DNA of 64,000 bases from assembly GCF_028583425.1 (NCBI RefSeq), contig NC_072801.1, positions 9,568,001-9,632,000 on the forward strand, in the 5' to 3' direction. Made by a program: the position numbers and the translations under genes. The notes under the pieces are model-generated. The model worked only from the letters and a program-made list of their open reading frames with translations. It had not been told where the DNA came from and did not search any database. Each line of letters starts with the position of its first letter. Position 1 is the first letter of the stretch. Shown here piece after piece: positions 28,301 through 40,300 of the stretch. The DNA comes from Eublepharis macularius. Taxonomy: Eukaryota; Chordata; Lepidosauria; Squamata; Eublepharidae.

Positions 28301-31300
28301 TCAACAATACAGAGGGAGAGTGGTAGAGGGAGGGGGTGCAGCCTGCTCCCCATTCCCTCCTTTCCCTGCTGCTGCCACAGTCTGGATATCTGTACAGTCT
28401 GTACAAGCCCTGATCAGAAGTCTGGATTTAATGCCAACCTTGCTTCAAAAACCCTTTGACATTTTGTAAACTGCGCAGGCATTCAATTCACCCCTGGCAG
28501 CCATCTGATTTGGAAGCCCAGATGTTTATGGTCCAGATGTGGTTGGTTGAGAGGAACAAAGAGGAATGCTTGCTTCTTTTCTGTATATGTTTCAGAGCTG
28601 ATTACACATAAACTTACACAGAGCTGATGGCTCTTTGAAATGTCAGTGTGATCTAGTGGCTAAAGAGCCAGGTGTAGGATGGGATTCGAGTCTCGCCTCG
28701 GCCCCAGACTCACTGCGTGTGCCTTGGTCAGGTCACTAATTCTCAGCCCCAGTTCCGTGTCTATTAAGTGAGGGGATGTTTGCCCTCCTGCCTTGCTGAC
28801 AGGAAAAAAGAAAACAAAGCAAAGACAGCATAGTGTATCTCTACGGTTTGGTTCATGGTGGTAAGCAGTTTCTCCTGGGGGAGGATGAGTAATTGTTTTG
28901 GACAGCCTCCAGCGTTCTTTGGCATTGCACCCATCTGTTGCTCCACTCCTGCCTTTGCATAAACTAGGAAGGGCCAGGGTGTTCTTCCAGCATGCAGGCA
29001 GCTCCCTCATTCCCCTCTGCCAATGATAGCCAAATCTGCACTTTTAACAGAAAATTAATACCAGTCAGAAGGGACTGGCACTGTACCTTTGAATGGCCCC
29101 ACTACATCTGGCTTTCATTAGTGCCTCAGCCAGGCCTTTACCCAGTGCAAGTGAGGATTCTGTGGTGCCTCTGAGCAGGTGCAGAGTTTCCTAGGTGAAC
29201 CTGACCTGCCGTCGTACACCTCGGTTTGACCTGCCATAACATAGAGGCAGTGTGTGCTGCTGAGCTCCTCACATCAAAGTGCCAGGTGCACATTTGGAGG
29301 CCTAATGGAAAATGTCCCTGTTCAGCCTCTGCTCCCCCTTTGCCCCATACACAATCAAGGCGTGGTGGAGCCGGGGGCCATGGCTCAGGAGGAGAGCATA
29401 CGGAAGGTCCCCGGTTCGCTCCCCAGTTCTTCCAGCTAAATGAGATGAAAGAAGGTCTAAGGGAGATCCTAAGGGGTCCTTGCCAGGTCGCGTGGACAGC
29501 AGCGAGCTTGCCCGGCCCGGCCAGCACGGTGGCTCCATACAAGGCAGCTTGATGTAGCACCGGCCTGCCTTACGGAGCTCTCACCTAGGCGACGTGTTTC
29601 GAACAGTGAAAAGTCCTCTGTAAATGCTGAGCCTGAGTGGCGTTTTCCGGACGGAGCGGGAGGGGGCTTCTGTGTAGCTCAGAGGCTGCTTGACTTGAAG
29701 ACGGGTTTCAGGTCCCCCCCCCCCCGTGCTCCTCGTTCAGTGGTGGAGAGTGCCCTCAAGTCATAGCTGACTTATGGCGACCCCCGGCGAGATTTTCAGG
29801 GCAAGAGACTAACACAGGTGGTTTGCCGTGGCCTGCCCCTGCAACCCTGGTCTTTGCTGGAGGTCTCCCGTCCAATTACTAACCCGGTTAGCTTCTGAGA
29901 TCTGATGCGATCAGGCTCTCCTGGGCTGTCCAGGTCAGGGTTCTTTTCACTTACTTGATTCAAAATATTTGTACCCCTACTCTTGACATGAAAGCTGCCG
30001 TGCTGGATCAGACCCATCGTCCATCCAATCTGGCATCTTGTTTACACGTGGCCAGCCAGACATTCCCCGAAGTCACAGGGGCCGTCTCCACACTACTCAC
30101 CTTCATCCGGAACGCTGCAGAATGTCGTGAAAAAAAGCGGAAGATAGCGTCTTCTCGCGCAAGTTTTGCGCGATGTTGCGCAAAACTTGCGCGAGAAGAC
30201 GCTATCTTCCGCGGGTTTTTTGCGATGTTCCGCAGCGTTCCGGCTGAAGGTGAGTAGTGTGGAAACGGCCAGGGGCCCTTCTTTTACTGCTGATATTCAG
30301 AAGTTTATGGCCTCTGAAAATGGAAGTTCTAGCTCTCCTTATGGCTTGTATCATTGGCTGACATAGTCTCCATGAATCCATCTGATTCCTTTTTAAAGCA
30401 GCCAACTCAACTAACGGCCTTACTGCATCTTGTAGCAGTGAATTCCACAGGTTAATTACTTTTGGAATGAAGAAGTCGTTTCTTTTGCCTGCTGCCTATC
30501 AGCTTCATTGGCTTCTATCCTAAGGCATTTGAAGTGTCTTCAAAAACCTTGTAATAAAACAAAAATACCTTGACACAATAAACATAAGTAAAACAGCAGG
30601 TTAAACGTGTGCCAATAAACGGTAAAAGCAATTATAATGTGATTCATGGTAGCAATATAAGGTAAGATTTATTTCAAGCTCTGAAAATTACCTCAGAGCA
30701 GAAAGCCTCTTGAAAACATAGCCTCTAAAGATAAAATAAAAATACAAATGGAGAGTCTGAAAAAAAGTTTTTACCAAAGGGCTGAATGAAAATGAAAATG
30801 TCTTAGACAAACAAAGGGAGTGGGGATTTGGGAGTGTGCCAGGCAAGCTTCCATGGGGAAGGAATTCCACCGTCTGGGAGCCACAACGGGGGTGGGGGGT
30901 GGGGGGGCAGGCATTATTAGGCATTGGCCCTGGTGCAGAATCTTCTATCCCTGCATCTGCTGAGAGGAGTTTAGACAAAATGTCAACAGCAATTTTGAAA
31001 GGCCCACTGTAGCTTTTTTGGCAGGTGACGCAAAGAGGAGAATAACTTCACTGGGTGAAGTTGCCAGGGTTGCCAGGTCCAGGTTGGGAAATTCCTGGAG
31101 ATTTGGGTGGTGGAGGCTGGGAAGGGTGGGGTTTGGGGAGGGGAGGGGCCTCCGTGGGGTATAAGGCCAGGGAGTTCACCCTTCAAAGCAGCCATTTTCT
31201 CCAGGGGAACTGATCTCTGTGGCCTGGAGATCAGTTGTGATTCTGGGAGAGCTCCAGCTACCACCTGGAGGCTGGCAACCCTACTTTGATGTGAGGCAGG

Positions 31301-34300
31301 AAGCACCACTTGCCGCTCAGAGGATGGGCTTCCGCGGGTGGTGGTTGTACAATCACCATTATTAGGACATCACTGGATCTGCAATTGCCATTCAGGGTCA
31401 GTACAGGCACCCCATTGGACCAGGGGTTCTGCCAGCCACAGTTTAGGTCCCTGGATTCTAGGTCATTAGTTGCCCCAGACTCCCAGCTTTCATGGGTTGG
31501 GGGAAGCAGAGTTATGAGACCAGCTTTGCAGGTCGTACTCTGCCCAATTGCTCAGTGAATAGCAAGCCCCTTTCTCACCTCCCCAGCCAGTGTAGGAAGT
31601 TGGAGCCTTCAGCATGACAAGCTTAAGCAAGGCCTGCGGGACCAGACCAATGGCTTTCCTAAACCAGAATGCCAAAAGGAGAGCCATCTTGTGATGGCTC
31701 TCTCATAGAAACCTTACTGTTGTCCATAAAGAAAGTGAGAAGAACAGGTCTTAAAATGTGTAGGTGGTCATGCTGATGGATGCTTCCTCTGATCCTTTTT
31801 TGTTGTAATTGCCAGGAAAAGAAACAAAGCACCTGGACAGACAACATGACAATTAATGTGCTTAATTTTCATAATTAGTCAACGTTTGCATGATCTGCAA
31901 ATCAGTCTTCCCAGATTTGGGGAAGTGCAATAAGGCAACAGTTGACTCAGGATCATTTGCCAGTAAAGAGGTGACAGGCTGGTGTTACAACTGCACTGCC
32001 AATAAGAAAAACATTGCCACAAACCAAGATGTTAAAAAGTGGGAGGACAACAGGGCGAACACTTGAAGCCAGCAGTGGCTTGGCTATGATGCCATCTGGA
32101 TTCTCCATTAAACCTTAAGTGAATTAATTATATAATTTCTGGAGGAAAAGTCTAGTGTAACAGTGCCTTGTAAGAGAGCCTCTGTACTGTAGTCTTTGCA
32201 TGCTAATAATGTAATACTGTATACCCCTTTACTCGGATTCCATTAAATCAACTTCATATAAACAGGTTTCACAACAGGAAAAATTATAACATTTTTAGTG
32301 GCATTACTGTCATCTGCTGGTTGCTAGCAAGAATACACATTTTTTTGCCTTTGAAGCTCTCCCAGTAACACAGGCTGCATATTTGTAATGGGTGTAAACA
32401 ATTATACTATTAGGGATGGTAAGTTAGGACTCAAAAGGAGGAAATATCAGGAACTGGCCTGTCCCATTTGCAAGGGTGGGGGAGTAGTTCTTTCCTTGTC
32501 CATCACAGGGGCATGTCAGTCGGATGCCAAGAACTGCACCACAAAACGTTTCCTCACTGCATCTCTAAACTGGTGTAAAATCAATTTATAATGTGTGTGA
32601 TTTACAAATCTACACCATCCGATGCAGAATTACTCCATCCTGATCCCATTGATTTCGGAGGCTTTGAGCAGAGTAACTCTGCCCAGGATTGTACTATCGA
32701 AGCCTCATTATCCTACTATAAGCCGTATTGGCGACAACTCACTTTTTATCCATGTGCAGGCGCATTGCCGATGACTCTGGCCTCCAGGCTGCTGCGAAGC
32801 ACCTGCTTGCTGCCAGGAGGGGCCCACCGAATCAGTTTTCTAGAGCCCATTATATTTTTTCACACAACTGGCATTGCTGCTAGTCTCATAAAAATTCTCC
32901 CCGTCCTCAATGTGTGTGTGTCTGTTATGTGCCATCAAGTCGCCTCCAACCTATAGCAACTCTATGAATGAAAGACCTCCAAAACGTCCTTATCATTAAC
33001 AGGCTTGCTCAGATCCTACAGACTGGAGGCAGCATCCTGCAAACCCTTCTCAATAAAAGGCAACTGTTCCTTGGGCTCTTTCCTGTGCAGGGTCAGGAGT
33101 GGAGGGGAAAGCGAGAGCTTTTAAAATTGGTCCAAGTTTGAACCAGCGTTTCATTTCTTGAATCCATCAGAGGAATGTGAAACACACTGTTGATTAAAAC
33201 GTACATTTGATTTTAAAGTGTCTTTTCCACATGATGCTTTTCATGGCATGAGTGGCACTTCCCCGCTGTCCCCTGAAGCAATGTGCAATGTTATGTCTCT
33301 CTTTTTTAAATGAAAAGGTTTAAACAGGCAGGCCATTCTGGGTGCCTAGAAAAGCAAAGATTTTAAAAAGCCTGCTTAAAGCACGAGGGTGGGGGCAGAG
33401 ATGAAACCCATGCCAGGAGTCGGGAGAAGCTGGGCATGCCCAGTAGGAGGCAAGCCACACCCAGTCCTGGAGGAAGGTCTGGTGTCTCCCTCCCATGACA
33501 ATTGCACAAACAGGAGACAGAACTAATTGGGTGCCATTATAATTTAATAAACGATTCCGAATGCATTTCAAGCATCTTTGTCATATGAACAACCACATTA
33601 TTCTAGCATCACTTGTTGACAATAAATCAGATTCTAGAATACTAATTGTACCCAAACATCCTGCTGCAAATACTAATAAAATAATAGTCGGTGATCCCAG
33701 CAAACAGCCCGTGGGTGTCTTGGTGGTTACCTACAGGCTTCCCAACACCCATTTGCTTTTTGAGACTTGGGGATAAAATCTAAAGGGTCTTGAATAGATG
33801 GGAGGTGGGGGGGAGGGAAGGAGGAAGAGACTTTTCATTTTACTGCCCACCAGGGGCCTGCCCAGGAAAGGGCTAGGCTGAGAGCCAAGCTACAAGTGAC
33901 GCCTTACATAGGTTGGACACTTGTCAGCTTCCCTCAAGTTTTGATGCGAAATGTAGGCGTCCTGGTTTTACAGCTTGGCTCTCCATTACAGCTCTACATC
34001 TGAGAGCTAAACTACATGAGACGAATTACATGAGGATGCTCAAGTAAATGGAGAGGCAGTGTTAGTCAGGAAGCATAGTCTGAATTTCACCTGTCTCTAC
34101 AGAGCCAGCAAAGATCACTCCTCACAGGGTTTGTTAATTTCCTCTTTGCTTCCCCAAAGGCTCTGTCAATTATTAACAAATCCTCTGAGAAGCAATCTTT
34201 GCCTGCTCTGCTCTGTAGAGAGAGGGGAAATTCAGTCTACGCTTCCCAGCTAACATTGCGTCTCCCTTCACTTGACTATCCTCATGTAATTTGTCTTGTG

Positions 34301-37300
34301 TAGTTTAGCTCTGATCTGAGGCAGATCCATCACAGCTGATCACTCTTGACTTGGCGACAGACTCGCTTATGCCTCTGAGCTTGGTAACCTCTTCTTAGGA
34401 TGAAATCCTGCCTTCCTTTGGAAACAGAAACCAAACAGTGTCTCTTCTCCAAACCAAAGAGACCATCTGCACAAAACAGCGTGCTTTTGGCACTGTGTAG
34501 GGGAACATTCTCAAAAGACTTGGGGGATATACAAGATTTCCAGAACCGAAGAATGTTGTCGGCAAGGCTTTTTTTCCTGGGAAAAGAGGTGGTGGAACTC
34601 AGTGGGTTGCCCTAGGAGAAAATGGTCACATGGCCGGTGGCCCCGCCCCCTGATCTCCAGACAGAGGGGAGTTTAGATTGCCCTCTGTCTGGAGATCAGG
34701 GGCGGGGCCACCAGCCATGTGACCATTTTCAAGAGGTGCTGGAACTCCGTTCCACCACGTTCCTGCTGAAAAAAAGCGCTGGTTGCCGGTGTTGTTTCTG
34801 ACCCAGGGCCAGCCAAGGCTTGTCATTCAGTCCGTCCGGCGGTTGCAGGCCAGATGCGGCTCTCTTGTTTCCTGCTTGAAGCTGGCAGACGGAGCAGCAG
34901 TACTTTCCTTTCCAAAAAGATGCCTGGTGGGGAGGCACAAAGTGATTGCCAAAGCCAGAGGCCATTGTTTCTAGAGCAGCTGTGCAAAGCAGGAATTAGT
35001 TCCCACCAGAGAGACATCTAGAGAGCCAGTTCCCAGTGTTCCCAGCTCACCCTGGTGATTCTCAAATTGTGAGCCACGTGAAACAGACAGTATACTGTGC
35101 AAAAGAAATTAATTGAAGGCTCCAAAGTGGAGATGAGCCAACATTCCTGATTTCTGTAGCTTTTGATATTTTTGTCAGTTCTCAGCTTTCCTCTGTGCAT
35201 TTTGGAGATTTGCTTATACTATGTACATTTTATGTGTGCGTGCAATGTTTAAATGCGGCATATGTGATTTCTACTCCTCGTGTGTAACACTGATTTAGCA
35301 AACTGGCCTGTGAAACCAGGTTTGCTGTTTGGGCAGCAAACCAGTCTGTGAAACCAGGGTTAGAAGTGGATCTGCCACCAGAGTGGTGCATGAGCCATAA
35401 TTAAGTGCAAGATTTGCTCTGATCAAACCACAGCTAAAGCAGCCTGCCCCATCTCCAGCCTCTCTGCTTTCAAAGTGATAAACGGGTCTCACTAATATCT
35501 TCCTCTATACATTGCTCCCCACCCCGACCTACCTTAACAAGCTGTGCCATGATTTTACTGTGTGCTTGGAATCTTAACCAGGGTTAAGTACGTGAACCAT
35601 GGGCCAAATCCACATTACCCCTTTTTTCCGCGTTTTCCCCGCATTCTCCCCGCAATCCCGAGTCACGGTCACATTACCTCATTAAACAGACGCATTTCAT
35701 TCGCATTTCTCCCGAATATGTGGTCACAGGTTTTCAACGGGAGTTTCACGGTGGCCGTGAACGGGCCAATGTGCAATTTACGCGTTTTTTTTAAAAACCA
35801 CCCCCCTTCCTGTCTCTCTGGCCGTTCCTAGAGTTCCTATTGGCTGATTCAACTTGCAAGTGCTCCGTAGTCTGCAAAAGACTATTTTTGACTTCATAGC
35901 ATTGGATTTATTGATTATGCTGTTTCTGAATCAAATCTGGTTTGAAAAATCATTTTGGGGTGAATCCATCCTCAGAACGGACTCGCGAAACTTCCTTTTT
36001 AACTGTTTTTTATTTTTTTATTTTATATTACTGTAATATCGAAATTACAGTGAATCAATCATTCAAAATAAAGAAAACAGTCGCTGCCGAGGGCCGCCCC
36101 AGCAGCGGGGCTGGAGGCGCTGGGAAGCCGGCGGGCTCATCGCTCGCCTCCCCTCCCGCCGGGGTCAAGAAGGTGCCCGGCAGACCGAGTCGAAGCCCGG
36201 GTGCAGCCAACAGACCGGCAAGCGCGGGGCTCCTCTTCGCTCCTCAGCGCGAGAATGACATCACCGTAGTCTCTGCTGGAGGCTCCCGGCTCAGAGCGGA
36301 GAAGGGACTGGCCGAGGCATCCCCGGCTGAGCCGAACGGTGGGGCTTGCGGGGGCTGCCGGAACAGCAAAGGCGGCTGGGCCCGTGGGCTGGCACGTCCG
36401 CGGAGGGGGGCTGAAGACAAACAGGGATTTTAAAAACTGCTGCCGAGGGAAGTGGGTGGCGGCGGGCCGGGGATGCCGGCCGAGGAGACAGCCGCGTCCC
36501 TCCAAGCCTCTCTCTGCAGTGAGCCAGTGCCACGCTGCCGGGGGGGCGAGGATGCGCTGCGCGGCGCGCTCTCCACTGCGGGCGCTCCGGCTCAGGCACT
36601 CGCCACGCAGAGGCCCGGCCCGCGGGGCGCAGGGGTGCCTGCCCCTGCGAGGTCGCCCATCAGCGCGGTGGTCCGCGGGAGGGGAGGGGGCGCAGCCTTC
36701 CCCCCTTGGGGTAAACGGTCCTCTGGCCGCCAAGCCGGCTTGACTCCGCAGGCGCTGCCGCTCCAGTCTTGGAGAGGGGGGAAGGGGGAGCGGACGGCTG
36801 GGTGGCGTCTCGGCGCGCTCCACTCGCACAGACATGCAACCCGCACCTTTCAAACCAGCCTTTGTACGGCCCCTCTTCATCCAAAGCGACTGACCGGCCT
36901 GAACCCGCCCAAAGCTTGGCTTTGTGAAACTTCAGTAAAATTCAAGCACTGAACTGTCCTGCATAGGAAATGCCCACGAAAGCTTCCCACATGCTTCAGA
37001 ATTTCCAAAAAAGAAACGGAAGAGCCATCAGTGCTGTCAGTGGGGGAAAGAGAGGCATCATTATCTTCAATGATGTTTCTTTATAACACAAGATCGAAAT
37101 AATGGAAAAGTGCGCTCAAAAATTTTTTTAAAAAATGGGCGGGGAAAAAAGGTCCCACCCAAAAAAGCAGTTTTCGAGTGGCCGTGTGACCGGAGGGACG
37201 CGCGAGAAAGGCGGATTGGAAGCAGGGATGTGAACAAAGAGGAAAAAATCACGGATTGGAGGCAAACGGAAGATATCCGATAAACATGCGGGTAATGGGT

Positions 37301-40300
37301 GAATGTGGATTCGACCATGGTTGACACTAACCATACTTCAACCTTATGGCTTTAGTCTCCATGTGAATGAATGTGGGCTACTTATGCAAACTCTCAGCCT
37401 CAGACCTCTGTCCGCAATCAGGGATAGCATGAGGTATTCGTAGGCTACAGAATGCCTGTTGCAGAATATCTCCTACTTAGCCCAAAGCCTTGTGTGAAGG
37501 CACAGCTGCCACCTGGTGGACAAAATAGGGACTTGCTTCTTTTTGTTTTAGAATTTGATTTATGACAGCTCGACAGTGCCTAAAAACCCATCCCTAAATT
37601 CTGGTGAGCTTGCTGTAGTTAGTCAGTGGCAAGGGGGCAAATACTTTGCACATGCTCGGAGGACCTCTTTTGATTGCTGTTCCTTGGGATCAGCAAGGTT
37701 ACGTTAGTTCTGTGGCTAAGCATCTCCTGTTAATCTCTGCACTCTCTCCCTTCCGTGAAATATTCACTGTCTCTGTCTCTTTGCAGCATTTCCAGCAAGG
37801 AGTTGTCAGAGCTGATTGAGAAGCTACAGAAAAATGCTGATCAGGTGGAGAGGAATATTGTGGAAGCAGACACTAAAATGCAAAATGTGAGTTGCGTCCT
37901 TCAGCACCCTGCTCAATTCTTAAATCAATTGTCCCTTTTTGCTTGGTCATTTAAATTTGCATTATCATCCGGGCTGGTTCCAGGTATTTTGTCACACACA
38001 CGCCCCCCAGCATACCTTGATTCCTCTTGTGCTGCTTCCACAAAATACGTGGAGGGTGGGGTTTTTGATCTCGCCACCAATACATGGAGGGTGGCATTTT
38101 ATAACTTTCCCTCACACCCTCCATCGGTGAGCTCAGCACTTGTGCTAGTGCTGACGCAAGCAGTCATCGGGGTGGCCTGGCCAGAGAACCAGACCTGATT
38201 GTAATTAAATATGTATATCTGTATTAGTCTCCTTGTGGAATCAATTAATCAAATGGAAATGGAAAACTATACATGTTCAGATAATAAAGCAATGAAACAT
38301 CTAAATGGTACTGAAGACATGTGCCGGAAGACATGTGCCGAAACCTGAACAACACACAACCTGAATTGTACTGGTGAACCATTGAGCTTCTTGAAAGAAG
38401 GGCAGGATAAAAAAGGAAGAGAGAGATACACACAGAGAGAGAAACATAGAGCAGAACTAAAGGTAAAGGTAGTCTCCTGTGCAAGCACCGAGTCGTTACT
38501 GACCCATGGGGGGATGTCGCATCATGTTTTCTTGGCAGACTTTTTTTATGGGGTGGTTTGCCATTGTCTTCCCTAAGAGCAGAACTACACGAGACGAATT
38601 AAACGTGTAGAGCACATGATTGCACTTACACGTGTTCCCCCCATTACTTTTATTGATTGATTGATTTGATTTGATTTATACCCTGACCTCCCCACAAATG
38701 GGCTCAGGGCAACTAACAACATTCATAAAACACAATGAATTAATCACAAAAACATAAAATCAATAATAATCTTTAAAAAGTCATTAAAATAGTCCAGGCG
38801 CAGGCTTTTATTTATATCCTACATCTTAAAGCAGATGGGGAAGGGCATTTCTAATGGGGTGGGGGCAGAAAACCCTTTCCAGCATCATGGCCTTGACCCA
38901 CAGTGGCCCTTCTTTTCAACTACAACACGTATACTGGGGTCCAAATAGAGATCCCCTGCATCTTATGAGGTTTGGGCCCTCAAATTCAACCCCTGGCAAT
39001 TTCTAAAGGATTAGAATGATAGAAAAAGTTATTTAAAAGTATTTATAGCCTGCTTATCCCTAAAAGGCTCAATATAAACCTGCTGCCTGGTTTTGTTGCT
39101 GTAAAGGTACATCAGCCTGGACCTGATTCAACAGGCATGTCTTTTGTCTTGGCACGATTAGAGCTTGACTTTACACCAAAAAGATGCAAGATCTACATTC
39201 AAAACAAATGAACCAGATTGTGTGCGCATTTCCATTACCAAGTTTTCAGAGTGTGCATTCTTTCAGGATACACATTAGGGAATGAATAGAAAAAGGGAAG
39301 TGAAGTAAAGCTGATATGCAGTGAAGGTTAGGGAACAGTTAGCCATGCTCCAAAACTAGGAGCATGCTGGCTACAGAAAGACTTAGGCACTCCACCATAT
39401 CTGTGTGAACTTTCCTGTTCACTTGCACACTTCAGCCATTGGAGTGCTCCCCCCCCCCCCCCGGTGTCCACGTTTCATGGAACTTGGAGGACCTTTAGAG
39501 GACAGCCAGGTGTATGTCCTCTGTAAATATAGTAGATTTCTTTTGCAAAATGCCACCCCCACCCCCCTGGATAGCCCCCATCGTTTCCCCCAAAGGGAAT
39601 AATGGAGGTTGTAGGTGGCTGGAAGCACCTTCTTGGGGGGCCATAAAATGTCCCCCCAAAGTCCAACCATGAAACTTGTGGGGTCATTAGAGGACAGTTA
39701 GGAGTAGGTCCCCAGCAAATTTGGTAAAATGCGGTCCAAAAATGGCTCCCGTAGGCCCCCAGAAAGCCCTGAATCACATTTCCCATTGGAAACGATGAAC
39801 AAATTTTACCGAATTTGCTCTGTATTGCTAAGAAAGATTTGAGCATGTGCAAAGAGAAGGTGCGTCATGGGATACCTTCCTTCATCGCTCCCCCTGCTGA
39901 TCAAAATTGGCACTCTGCACCGGCAACTGCAGCTACACGAGTGACAGGACACGTGCTGAGCATGGGGAAAAGCTCAGGGGCCATTGGAGCACACATACTT
40001 CAAAACTTGTGTTTAAACTCGCATAAGTCGTCTCTTGTAGTTTGGCCCATAGTCGCAGTAGCAGGGGAGATGAGAGAAGTGGGTCATGCCCAACAAACCC
40101 TGCTGCTGATGCCAACTGTAGGTTCTGGACGCAGGACCAGCGAAAGGGAGAAGGCGCCTGTATGGTTTGGTCCCCCTCCTTCATCTGCCCTCTTCCGCTT
40201 CCTTGTTACTCCTGCAGGACCTGCACAAGCTTAAGGCTGGCCAGCCCGCTCAGTTTCAGGAGTATACCTCAGACAAGCTGACAGAATCCGATAAACTCCT

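Larger units (their letters stand above)
2949..37786 (+). other. PPL: PPL intron 1 (34.8 kb)
   Basis: This is a GT-AG, phase-2 intron and more than half of the gene. It holds most of the mobile elements listed separately. Stretches without a called element include 2949-4346, 5786-8077, 8531-10650, 11671-12504, 12776-13627, 16115-16993, 20346-21207, 21589-22455, 25303-26087, 26354-27137, 28801-29746, 31283-33891 and 34790-35598. In these I see only unique-looking or decayed repeat sequence. Weak hints are a candidate dispersed repeat at 7370-8010 and a Bov-B-tail-like scrap near 32930. No extra exon could be supported. Confidence 0.85.

Noticed and set aside
36137-36880. 247-codon open frame on the minus strand in the GC-rich segment
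   Set aside because: Overlapping frames are open on both strands, as expected where stop codons are rare in GC-rich DNA. The protein is low-complexity and no splice or start signal supports it.
38576-40047. A single 1.4 kb transposon spanning the inverted modules near 38576 and 40030
   Set aside because: The modules are similar, but I could not find matching target duplications or a colinear second copy, so it is mentioned only as a possibility.
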